From NCBI GenBank assembly GCA_024803745.1, contig JANJXV010000101.1, positions 1,629,001 through 1,693,000 of the forward strand: a DNA stretch of 64,000 bases, given 5' to 3'. Made by a program: the position numbers and the translations under genes. Source of the stretch: Megascapheus bottae (taxonomy: Eukaryota > Chordata > Mammalia > Rodentia > Geomyidae). Below the pieces are notes generated by a model, which searched no databases, had not been told where the DNA came from, and saw nothing but the letters and a program-made list of their open reading frames with translations. Below are positions 55,130-64,000 of the stretch, piece after piece (positions within the stretch are counted from its first letter, which is position 1; each line of letters opens with the position of its first letter).

Positions 55130-55360
55130 AGAAGCTTAGGAGGCTGAGATCTGAGGTTCCACGTTCAAATCCAGCCTGGGCAGACAAATCCAAGAAAGTC
55201 TTTTCTCCAATTAAGCAATAAAAAGTTGCAATTAGGGGCACAGCTGAAGTAGTTGAGCACCAACCCTGAGCCTCCTCCATCCACCAAAAACCAGCAAACA
55301 AACCTTGGAGAGAATGTGTGACTGAGTTCAAGCTCTAATACTGGCATCAAAGAACAAGAC
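55130..55360 (+). mobile_element. B1-like/ID-like composite SINE, diverged
   Basis: 'GCTTAGGAGGCTGAGATCTG', 'TTCAAATCCAGCCTGGGCAG', 'CTTTTCTCCAATTAAGC', then a poorly preserved right arm ending 'CTGAGTTCAAGCTC' and 'ACTGGCATCAAAG'. Confidence 0.75.
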
Positions 55361-55764
55361 AAGTAACCAAAAAACCATATACTTTTTTAAAAAATACTAT
55401 GCCTCGAGATATATGTTTTCATAATTTGTTTCCAAGAGACCATTTTTTTTTGGTAAAATGATTGCACACGGTGATCTTATCATTTGTTTGAAATCTACAA
55501 ATAAAACTTTTTAACAACATAAAAACAAATGGACATTCAAGTGTGGAGTAGTAAAACTGGTAGAACATGGAGACTAACGCCTCCCTCTTGAACCTCAGCC
55601 CGGCCCAGCAGAACTACATGCATGTCTGTAAAAGGCTGCAGCAGTGCGTTGGGCATTGATCTGGGTGTTACCAATAACAAGGCAATTCCAAGACAGACAT
55701 GTCCAATATAGAGTCTGCAAGCCGTGAAAATGGATCTGTATCTCTTATCATCAGTACATGATCT

Positions 55765-55860
55765 GAGTCCCCCACCAGAATATAAACTCTGAGGGATTAT
55801 GTTTGCCACTATTTCTATTCACTGTTACATCTTCAACTGCTAGAACACAACTCTTAACCA
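55765..55860 (+). mobile_element. L2 LINE 3' fragment
   Basis: 'CCCCCACCAGAATATAAACT', 'CTGAGGGATTATGTTTGCC', 'TCACTGTTACATCTTCAACT' and 'GCTAGAACACAACTC' follow the L2 3' block order. Confidence 0.65.
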
Positions 55861-56685
55861 ATGTTGGCTGCCTTAGGAAGCCTGAGGCTCTGTAGTCCAA
55901 ACACAGACAACACCGAGAACATTTCCATAATTTGTAAATGTGCAGTGAGGCAGCAGGCATACACTGGGGAGGATCTTGAAGAATTGTCAGCCAGGTAAGT
56001 GGTGAATGTTGTAGGTGAGAAGCAAAAGCTCAGAGAAGGACATGGATGACCCAAGAAGACACACAGTTCAGTTGGAGCCGGAGAAACCTTCCTTTCCTAA
56101 GCCATGGCTCAGGCTTTCCTTCTGTTTTTGCTATCGGCCAGCACCTTAGAGATGGAATCTCCCTTATTACTGGGACGTCTCAGGGCATCTGGCTTTGTGG
56201 TTCAGAACAAAGTGAGCGTTCAACAAATGCTGACAGATCAGATTACAGGAAAGGAAAGGAGAATTCCCAGAAGATCAAAAGGCAGCCTGCACTTTCAGCT
56301 AAAGTCAATCACACCACCTGGAAGGACTGACTTAATTTTGAAGCGTTAACTCTCACTGGAGAAAAGTTCATGAGGAAGAAAGTAGGACTCTACCTACATG
56401 ACTTCCAAGGAATGAAAAAGTAAACTCCAATTGGCTATAAAATGAACAAGAGAATGAGTGTGCGTGTGTGTGCATGTGTATTTACTGACTTGGACAACAG
56501 AAAAGTCCAGAATTAGGATGGATTTCAAGTGTGGTTTGCTACAGAGAGCCAAAACAGAGTTGAGTTTACTGTTTTGCAGCTCTGTTTCTCTGCAGTTCTC
56601 TTATCCATGTCTGCACAGTGGTTTCCATCATTGTAGAGTCCCAGAGAAAAGCACTGTACACTCCATGGTCCTCACCAAATATCCA
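55860..56685. other. Unique sequence, no gene seen
   Basis: Overlapping open stretches of 81 and 94 codons (56046-56349) without domains. No repeat recognised. Confidence 0.4.
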
Positions 56686-56689
56686 AGAT

Positions 56690-56795
56690 TCACTATGATT
56701 GGATGGGCTTATGTCACTCATCTACCCTTGAACCAATCACCTACACCAGAGAAGGGTTAGAAGCTGTTGATTGGCTGGGCTGAGTCATAGTCCAT
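56690..56795. repeat. Ancient dispersed module with TGATTGG and CCAATCA cores
   Basis: 'TATGATTGGATGGGCTTATG', 'GAACCAATCACCTACACC', 'GTTGATTGGCTGGGCTGAG'. Same architecture as 46638 and 62195. Confidence 0.48.
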
Positions 56796-57019
56796 AAACA
56801 TAGTGTCAGATAGAAAGAGGGGTAGGGAAATGACCTCCACAAAATGATCACTCTTTCAGTACACTAAGTAGTTAGGCGAGGCTAAACAGCTTCCAGGGAC
56901 TCTCAAAATAGGAACAGAATTTGAGAAACGGCTAGTTAAAAAAATAATTTTCCCTACCAAACATTATTGTTCCACATCTCTTGCTAAAGTATGGGGATAT
57001 AGAGTTAAAAATCTTGATC

Positions 57020-57066
57020 TTTCTTTCCTTTTTTTCCTTCCTTCCTTCCTTTCCTTTCCTTCCTGT
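57020..57066. repeat. TTCC/TTTC pyrimidine tract
   Basis: Short array of TTTCC, TTCC and CTTTC units. Confidence 0.88.
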
Positions 57067-57069
57067 CTC

Positions 57070-59940
57070 TCTTTTCTCTATCAATTATAACATAAAAGTA
57101 TTTTCAGAATAGTTAAGACTAGACTAGGCAAACTCAAGCCTGTTGCAAAGAAAATATCATCCACGTATATAAAAACTGAAATAAGAGAGAAAAAAAGAAG
57201 GCTTGATCTATACCCACACAAAAGAAATAAATAGCATTGTTTTGGTGTCGTTTTTCTCCTAACATCCTCTCTTTGAATATCATACATATACAAGAGGAGG
57301 AAAAAAATCTGCAATGATAAGTGAACTCCTTGGCAGAGTTCTTCTAGTCCTGTAATATCCGACAGGTTCATGAATGCCATGGACGGAACCAACCATTTTC
57401 TCCATTCCCTTCTGCATGTCTTCATTCCACTGAAGACGGCCTCACACCCAGACAGACTTCTAACACTTTCTCGTCCTGCTCTTGTCAGACAGTGACTCTG
57501 CTGCTGAGCGTTCTGGCAGAGCAGGCACACTGTGGACAGGAGCCTCTCCTTTTCCCACTGATACCCGCTGCAAAGAAAGCTTTTTATATCACTTCTGAGA
57601 CACTTGTTTAAGGTTTGTGCTGAAGTCTGCAAACCAAGCAGACAAGTGCTCAGATTCAGAACTCAGCAATCCCAGCAACGATGAGCTGTGGGGAGTTGGG
57701 GATTGTCGGAACTCATGGGATGTTGGAATCTATGTGGGTTCCATTACATGATAAGGCTTGTTCAGGCAAGGAACCCGAGGGGGCCCCTATGCTGTGTGAT
57801 GGGATGACAGAAAGAAGTGCCTAGCACCAACCCCAGGAATAGACAACATGGTAGATAACAGTGAAGAGTTCTTTTAGAATGTAGCAGCAAGAAAGAGGTG
57901 CCGGATATGTGTGGTCATTTATTAGTTGTTTTTTTTTTTCAAATTCGCTCAAGGAGGGGAAAAAAGTGAGGTGCAGATGGATTGGCTAGTGTATCTGACA
58001 AAAATAAAAAGAGGACTGGTTTGAGGCAGGAATGGATCCAAGGATGAAATTGTGGGTGTGAGCACTGTGTCTCTCCATCTCTTAGATGGAGTGGCCTGGA
58101 CTTATGTTCATGTTCCGCACAGGCTTTCTCCAAGTGGAGGGAAATGTTTGGGGTCCCCCGGGGATCCCAGTCACCATTCTTCATTCAGCTTTGTGATATG
58201 CAATGCTTTCTTCTCTAGCAGAAATTCTAGGGAATTGCCAGAGGAGTGCTCTGATTGGCCTGGCTTAAGTAGAAAACCAACTTTTGGAACTAGAGGACTG
58301 GGGTGGCATGACATGTCAGTCTTGGGGTGCACATCTTCCTTAAGAGTAAGGCCGCCCAATTTAGCACATAAAAAGTTACAGTGTAAGTATGGATTACACG
58401 TGATTCCTTCTCGGGGAGAAATCTGAAACAGGGTGTCTTATGCTTTCTGAACAGTAACTGGGAAAATCACCAGGTTCCCCTGCCAGGGAAGAGAAGGATT
58501 AATTCATAAAGCGCATACATTGGGTAAACCAAGAAACTATTGTCCTTTGGCTCCGTTTCTCTTGGACTTTTTTTTCCCCATGCTGATAAGAACTTACAAT
58601 TTGATGGGGAAAACTAGAAACTATGAACCAATGCTTCTCTGCTTAAAAAAAAATAGAAAAAAGCTCCAGAGATTATGAATTTGGTGGGATGTTAATAGTT
58701 CTTAAGTATAAAAGGAGTCCTGTGACCCAAAAGGCTTTAAGGAAAGAGGGGATGAACTCAGCTAATCAAATTTATCTGCTATGAGACTGTCCATTTCCAG
58801 AGTGAATTTCCCAGGGGGAAAAGGACCATGGAAACGCTTCACACAGAACAGCTTTCTGGGACTTGGATTTTGCAGAAATCATAACAAGGGCCGGGGCCAA
58901 GTGCTAACTAGCTTTATCATTAATGGGATGGATATGACACACTAAATCCTCTAGATTACTCCAGGGTATGTTTAAAGGACAAAATAAGAGGAAGTATTGA
59001 TTCCAACTGTTTTCAACCATAACTAAGATGCAGGGATTGCAATGCCTCCTCCATACAAATAAAAATGTCCATCACCCAAACACGTGGACGTGTGTCCTAG
59101 ACAGCCTGGCCAAGCCAAGTTCCATCATCTTTTTTTTTTTTTGCTTTGTGTATTAGCTCCTAAATTATACCTCCCAGAATGCATTGCATCAGGAAATGGC
59201 ACCAATTTCTTTTGCACTCAAAGAAGGGCGCTCTCCCACTTTAGACATACCTCCCATCCCACAGATCTCTAATTTTTAGTGCTTAGATTTTGTTTTTGTC
59301 TAACATCTGGCCTGTCTTTTATTTTCACAAATTCACAGAAATCAAGAGCTGGAGGGTTGGGAGTAAAAGGCTTTTATTCCTCTCTGCTGCTACTGTTTTG
59401 TACTTTTCTCAATGACACAGTATTCTGCATTCCCAAGGAGCTCTCGGCTTCTTATTTTAATGCTTGTCAACCTCTGCCCCTCTGCCAAGTTTCTTCTAAG
59501 GAACAGCATCCAGAATGCTTCCATTTCCTTTGTACACCCCCCCCTCAATTCTCCACATTCTGTTTGCTTCTCCACATCCCATTGAAAATTGGATACTGGG
59601 AGTTGCCTGCTATGATAATGAACCATTCATGTTTCAACTTGAAAAGGCATTTAAGACACCTGTTTTCATTAGTAATTATAGATAAGTGCTATGGTGGATA
59701 GTTTTTCCCCCTTTAATTATGGTACAGAAAAAAAAGTCTTTAAGAAATGGAGCAATTAATTTCCTGAAACCTTACTGAGAGCAAAGTATGATGTTAGCCC
59801 TCACTTTGGGAAGTATTTGTATGTAATTGGGCTTGGCTGCTTGCAAGGGCAGGGTGGGGGGGGGAGAAGTAAATTATATTCTAGAATCATCTCTATCATA
59901 TCTCAGACATGAATGACTATTTTTAATATTTTTTGCCTGA
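57070..59940. other. Longest repeat-poor stretch in the right half
   Basis: Almost 2.9 kb with hardly any recognisable transposon. The 183-codon minus open stretch at 57081-57632 has no domain and reads as chance. Parts at 58640-58980 and 59640-59840 carry clustered TAAT/ATTA words ('TTTATCATTAATGGGATGG', 'AGCAATTAATTTCC', 'TGTATGTAATTGGGCTTGG'). No exon supported. Confidence 0.4.
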
Positions 59941-59941
59941 G

Positions 59942-60100
59942 TTCACTCATTCATTCTACAAACACATGTTGAATGATTTTCGTGGGCCAGTAGCCTTATC
60001 AAACACTGAAAGTGCAATGACTACTTATTCATCTACTTATTCATTCAACAATTAGATAATTGCTATGCACAAAGCACTAGTATTTAAAAACAGATTGCAA
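59942..60100 (-). mobile_element. L2 LINE 3' end
   Basis: 'TTCACTCATTCATTCTACAA', 'ACACATGTTGAATGATTTTC', 'TATTCATTCAACAATTAG' and 'TGCACAAAGCACTAGTA' match the reversed L2 terminus. Confidence 0.58.
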
Positions 60101-60379
60101 TTGTGAAGGTTCGGTATGACTAGGCAAATCAGCTCTCCTAAGGGGGAAAAAATGTTCCTGTTGTCTGAGTTTGTATTCCACATCTAAGGTGGTTTTTTTT
60201 TAATTGCATTTACATCAGGAGCAATCTACATACTTATCGAGAGTAAGAAAGTGGTTACATGAATCATTGCAATCTACAGCCATTAATAAGCAGATAAAAG
60301 GTATTGTTATATATAGGATATAGGATAGGTGTGTATAAATGTGTTTATATAAGTATGTATGTGAGATATACATATATAA

Positions 60380-60924
60380 TGAAATGGGGAGGCTGGGTCC
60401 AGTCGGGGCCATCTTGGCCATATAGTAGACAGGGAATTGGGTTTAATTGATGCCATCTTATCTTCATGGTGGAGGAAGGTGATATCCTACCTCCTAGGGG
60501 AGAGGCCTGCCTGAATTCCTAGAGACTGGGGTGGAGACCTGGATGACAGGTGAGTGGACCTGTCAGTCCTATGCCTTGAACTTGAGAGACTCTTGAGTTT
60601 CCTGTGACCCTGCTCCTGACACTACTTTGACCAAGACCAGTTAAGGTGCCCTGACACCAAGCCTTATGTCCTGTGTCTCCTGGCTCCTGGCGCTTCTCCA
60701 GTCACCACGGCATCCTACTTCAGCTCTCCTTTGGGGTTGATCTGGCTTGTCGGTATTGTTTTTCTATTCTTCCTTTCCTCCCCTGCTCTCATGGCTCAGT
60801 TTTCTGACAGTGTTAAGTATATTTGAGGGGCTACAAGTCTTTGTGACAAGACCTGGCTCTCCAATAAAGAATCCCAATTCAGCTGCTCAAAATGTGGCTT
60901 CTCTGTTTCTCAAGATTTATAACA
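60380..60924 (+). mobile_element. Candidate solo LTR (endogenous retrovirus type), unassigned
   Basis: A 545-bp GC-balanced block sits in AT-rich surroundings. It starts TGAAATGGGG and could end in ...ATAACA. Flanks ATATAA (60374-60379) and ATAGAA (60925-60930) differ by one base. An AATAAA signal lies at 60863-60868, with a TATA-like AAGTATATTTG about 50 bp upstream. This arrangement fits U3-R-U5. The boundaries are tentative and no internal viral region is attached. Confidence 0.45.
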
Positions 60925-60934
60925 ATAGAAAAAA

Positions 60935-61140
60935 GAAATATATATCTCACACATATCCTATATATCTCAGCACATCACATGTATCTTATATATATACTAT
61001 ATATGCACATAAGACACATATCATATGTATGATATACACCCAATGTACAGCATGCATTTCTTCTAAGGTCATATGATATATGCTATAGTGGCTATCATAT
61101 ATATACATATGATAAAGATAAGTTATATATGTAATTATAG
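60935..61140. repeat. AT-rich TATA/CATA tract
   Basis: Degenerate TATATG, TATCTC and CATATG units over about 200 bp. Confidence 0.75.
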
Positions 61141-61159
61141 ATATTAAATTCCTGAATGG

Positions 61160-61352
61160 GGCCGAGAGTTTGGCCCAGTGGTAGAGTGCTTGCCTAGCAT
61201 GCACAAAGACCCGGGTTTGATTCCTCGGCACCACATACATAGAAAATAAAAGCCAGAAGTGGTGCTGAAGCTCAAGTGGTAGAGCTCTAGCCTTGAGAAA
61301 GTCCAAGGACAGTGCTCAGGCCCTGAGCTCAAGCCCAGGACTGGCAAAAAAA
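61160..61352 (+). mobile_element. Young IDL-Geo-like dimeric SINE with perfect target-site duplication
   Basis: Forward copy with A box 'TTTGGCCCAGTGGTAGAG' and B box 'GGGTTTGATTCC', right arm 'CAGAAGTGGTGCTGAAGCTC' to 'AGCCCAGGACTGGC', and A-tail. The flanks AAATTCCTGAATGG (61146-61159 and 61353-61366) are identical. Confidence 0.92.
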
Positions 61353-61369
61353 AAATTCCTGAATGGTGG

Positions 61370-62190
61370 GGGGGGGAATCTACTTTTAAGCAGTTCTGCA
61401 GCAAGCAATCACAGGCTCTGACCTTCCCAATCAATAGCCACACTTTCAGCTCCTCACATAGCTCAGCCCCAGGGCACCCATCTGCGCCTGGAATCCAGAG
61501 GCCCACAGTAGAAGGAACCGAACAGCCCCTGAAGAGGACATTTCACTATCCATCAACTTCAAGAGGCCTCCCCAGAGTCCCTAAATTCCTCCACAGCAAA
61601 GTGAGTGGAATTTTAACCAGCTGCTTGCATGAGGAATCTATGAATATGCAACCCTCCCTCGCTTCCCTGGATTGGGGAGGGGGAGGTGAAATATCAAGAA
61701 ACAGAGATAATTGGGCCCTTACATTTGATATTCTCAGCTGTTGTTCACGGTTGGTGCAGGTTTCCTGCCTAGCAAGCTTGTGAGAGATTTAGGTCGAGGC
61801 AAATACCATGGGTATTATCCATTAGAACAAGATCAAAAGGAAGGAGTGCATTTTTTAAAAGTCCAGTGTGCAACATGATTACTTGATGGTACTGTTAATT
61901 TTCTTCTGTGTTTTGTAACCTCTCTAGAGAGGAGTTTGCAAATACCCCGTGTTTCCATTATCCTGGGGCCAAAACAAGCCTGGGCTTACTGCATCGTAGG
62001 AGGTGGGATTCTGTGGCTCGTCATGGCGTCGCCATCTCCATCATCAGAGATGGAGAAAGGTAAGGCTTCTCCGCAGGTGAAGTTACCTGGGATTGCTGAT
62101 AGACTGAATGCAACCTGACAGAGCCTCCAGAAGCAACACTGACCTTGCTGCAAAGTAGCCAGCTTCTCTTCTTTCTCTAGGCAACCAGGC
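61370..62190. other. Unique sequence, no gene seen
   Basis: Contains 'ATGGCGTCGCCATCTCCATC' (62023-62042), a CpG-bearing stretch followed by a GT donor-like 'AAAGGTAAGG'. This superficially resembles a first exon but is unsupported. Confidence 0.4.
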
Positions 62191-62194
62191 CCAT

Positions 62195-62350
62195 GTTTTC
62201 ACGGTTTGGAGGGATGGATTGGACCCAGGATGGGTGTGTCACTCTGGGCCAGCCAATCAAAGCATCTCTTTCTCTCTGCCATGGTGATTGGATGGAAGTT
62301 GCTTATACAAGCTATTCAGAACCAATGAGAATGTAACTGGGACTGCTGTA
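62195..62350. repeat. Ancient dispersed module, two tandem-like units
   Basis: 'GGATTGGACCCAGGATGGGT' with 'GGCCAGCCAATCAAAGC', then 'GTGATTGGATGGAAGTTGC' with 'CAGAACCAATGAGAATG': two successive TGATTGG-to-CCAAT units. It is the clearest example of the module seen at 20060, 46638 and 56690. Confidence 0.52.
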
Positions 62351-62354
62351 AGGA

Positions 62355-63365
62355 AAATCAACCTGGAACCAGTCACCTTACCTGTTCTCCCCTCCCCAAC
62401 CACAGGAAGAACTCACACCACAGATCAGTGGACTTCTCTTTCTCTCTGCTTCCCAGCTTCCACAAGGTAAGTGGCATTGTCCTGCCACATTCTCCCAACT
62501 AAGATTTATGTTCAGCCTCCTCTCAGGCCCAACACCAAGGACCAAGCCATTTCCTCCTTTACATCATTTTACCAAGTATTTTGCGACCGTAACAGAAGGC
62601 TGGCTAAGGCAGACGCTCAGGACTGCAATACCAACTCTAAGAAGAAATTTAATAAATGTTACCATCAGGATCTTGGTAACACCCCCTCAAATACTTCATT
62701 TGCTGCGAGAATATGATTTCTTAACAGAAGCAGAAGAGGTCCTAGACGGAATTGGGCTCTTCAGCATCAGTACAAAACTACTTCTGCCTTCCCATTTCCA
62801 TCAAGCACCTCAATACCACACTGTTTTTGGAAGCCCAGGCTTGGAAATGAGGTTTCTGATTTACTTTTCAATTTGCACTCAGAGGAATGTGTCATAGCCG
62901 TGGGTCACTTGAGTCACTCAGGTGCTTCCCGGAATAATGCCCAGGATGGGGGAGGAGGGGTCCTTTGGAATTGTGCTTTTGCAAAACGTGACATCACTGA
63001 AAAGTTATCAGCAACACTTCCTCAGAGATACCAGGAGAAGCTGTATTGTTTAGACAAATGCTAATCATTGAGGCCTCCTGCAAATTAAGAGGAAAAAGTG
63101 ATAAGAAAAAAAAAACATCAAGAAAGGATCAGTGTACATTTGTAACTAGTTTTTGCAGGAAGATGTGGCCCTGACATCACTGCAGATGCAGGGGACCAGG
63201 AAGGGCAAGAGAATTGGCAGGTGGCTGTCATCCAGTTGGCCTGGCCTGACACTGTCACAGACAAGCATATTTTGCTTGTCTGTGGAAGGCTTGGGATCTT
63301 TTTTTGGATCCTGATTTTTTAAATGCTCACAGTCCCCTGAAAAAGACAAAGTCTTTCTGATAAGG
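62355..63365. other. Unique sequence, no gene seen
   Basis: No repeat recognised except A/T runs. Open stretches to 129 codons (62508-62897) have no domain and no splice support. Confidence 0.4.
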
Positions 63366-63371
63366 ATTTTT

Positions 63372-63645
63372 TTGTTGTTGTTTTTGTTGCTGTTTTGTTT
63401 TTGTTGTTGTCGGTTGTGGGGCTTGAACTCAGGGCCCAGGCACTGTCCCAGAGCTCTTTTGCTCAAGGCTAGCACTCCACCACCACGAGCCACAGCTACA
63501 TTTCCAGTTTTTGAGTGGTTTATTGGAAGTAAGAGTCTCAAGAGGACTTTCCTGCCCAGCGTGACTTTTAATTGTGATTCTCAGACCTCGGCCCCCAGAG
63601 TAGCTACGGTTATAGACATGAGCTACTGGAAGCACCTGGCTTCCA
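63372..63645 (-). mobile_element. B1-like/ID-like composite SINE with target-site duplication
   Basis: Reverse full-length copy: a long TTG/TTTG-rich tail, 'GGGGCTTGAACTCAGGGCCC', 'CAAGGCTAGCACTCCACC', 'AGTTTTTGAGTGGTTTATTGG', B1-like arm 'CCCCAGAGTAGCTACGGTTA'. Flanks ATAAGGATTTTT at 63360-63371 and 63646-63657 are identical. Confidence 0.88.
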
Positions 63646-63837
63646 ATAAGGATTTTTAAATGATGTTATTTTAAGTTGTTTTTGCCTCAAAACAAGTGAG
63701 GGGAAAAAATGGCAGATCACTGGACCAGTTGAAAATACACCAGACAAATGCAAAAGGATCAAAAGCATGCTCATAGCAAGTCCGTCAGATAAAATGCAAT
63801 TCAAGGTCAAAAGCATACATTTTTCCAAATGAGAGAT

Positions 63838-63990
63838 CCCTTAATTATTTATATATTTATTATTAATATTTATTCATATATTTGATAACATATTATATGT
63901 AAGATGTAACATATATAATTATATATTATATTCATATAATTTGTATGTGACATAATGTACTAGGTATCATTATAGATTATATGTATATAT
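63838..63990. repeat. AT-rich low-complexity tract
   Basis: TATTTA, TATATA and TTATAT words dominate to the end of the window, with several short inverted repeats. Confidence 0.75.
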
Positions 63991-64000
63991 CTGTGATCTT

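Noticed and set aside
57081..57632. 183-codon minus-strand open stretch
   Set aside because: No recognised protein family and no splice context; hydrophobic runs reflect T-rich codons. Worth one protein search because of length, but treated as chance.
61936..62118. First-exon-like sequence with ATGGCGTCGCCATC and a GTAAG donor-like site
   Set aside because: Only a few codons, no CpG island or promoter context, and no downstream exon. The CpGs lie in a short palindromic ATGGCGTCGCCAT.

Overview
This is mammalian nuclear DNA with no gene I can support. In all six frames the open stretches are short (the longest is under 200 codons). They lack family motifs, do not chain into an exon series with splice signals, and the longer ones often lie in microsatellites or run through dispersed repeats. 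There is no CpG island, rRNA, true tRNA or CRISPR array. The layout fits an intergenic stretch or a large intron.

The organism is most likely a rodent, probably a geomyoid (kangaroo rat, pocket mouse or gopher lineage). The window has many copies of a two-part SINE of about 185-195 bp. Its left part resembles the tRNA-Ala-derived rodent ID element, and it carries a distinctive right part ending in an A-tail. From memory this matches the IDL-Geo class of Geomyoidea. A second composite SINE joins a B1-like (7SL-type) left part to a similar ID-like right part. Mammal-wide relics are also present: MIR, L2, old L1, MLT1/MaLR LTRs and a hAT-like DNA element. The species assignment rests on repeat recognition only.

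Layout. 1-18 kb is AT-rich, with an L2 end near 2.5-2.9 kb, a minus-strand MaLR element at about 8.75-9.76 kb, and a cluster of L1-type 3' ends at 10.2-13.1 kb, one split by a young SINE. 18-34 kb is richer in microsatellites and polypurine/polypyrimidine tracts, including a 212-bp TC/AC array at 27.15-27.36 kb, plus many SINEs, MIRs and L2s. 34-50 kb holds an old L1, an MLT1 LTR, nested SINEs, and longer unique segments with clusters of homeodomain-type ATTA/TAAT cores. 50-64 kb holds an alternating purine/pyrimidine tract with Z-DNA potential (51.09 kb), a GGGAA/GGAAA array with G-quadruplex potential (53.09-53.23 kb), a motif-dense unique block at 53.8-54.1 kb, a candidate solo LTR at 60.4-60.9 kb and a young SINE at 61.16 kb.

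No genes work together here. The useful content is the record of transposon insertions (several with clear target-site duplications) and a few unique segments that could be regulatory. I found no evidence of a new biological system. The best candidates for follow-up are the motif-dense non-repetitive segments and the modular SINEs.
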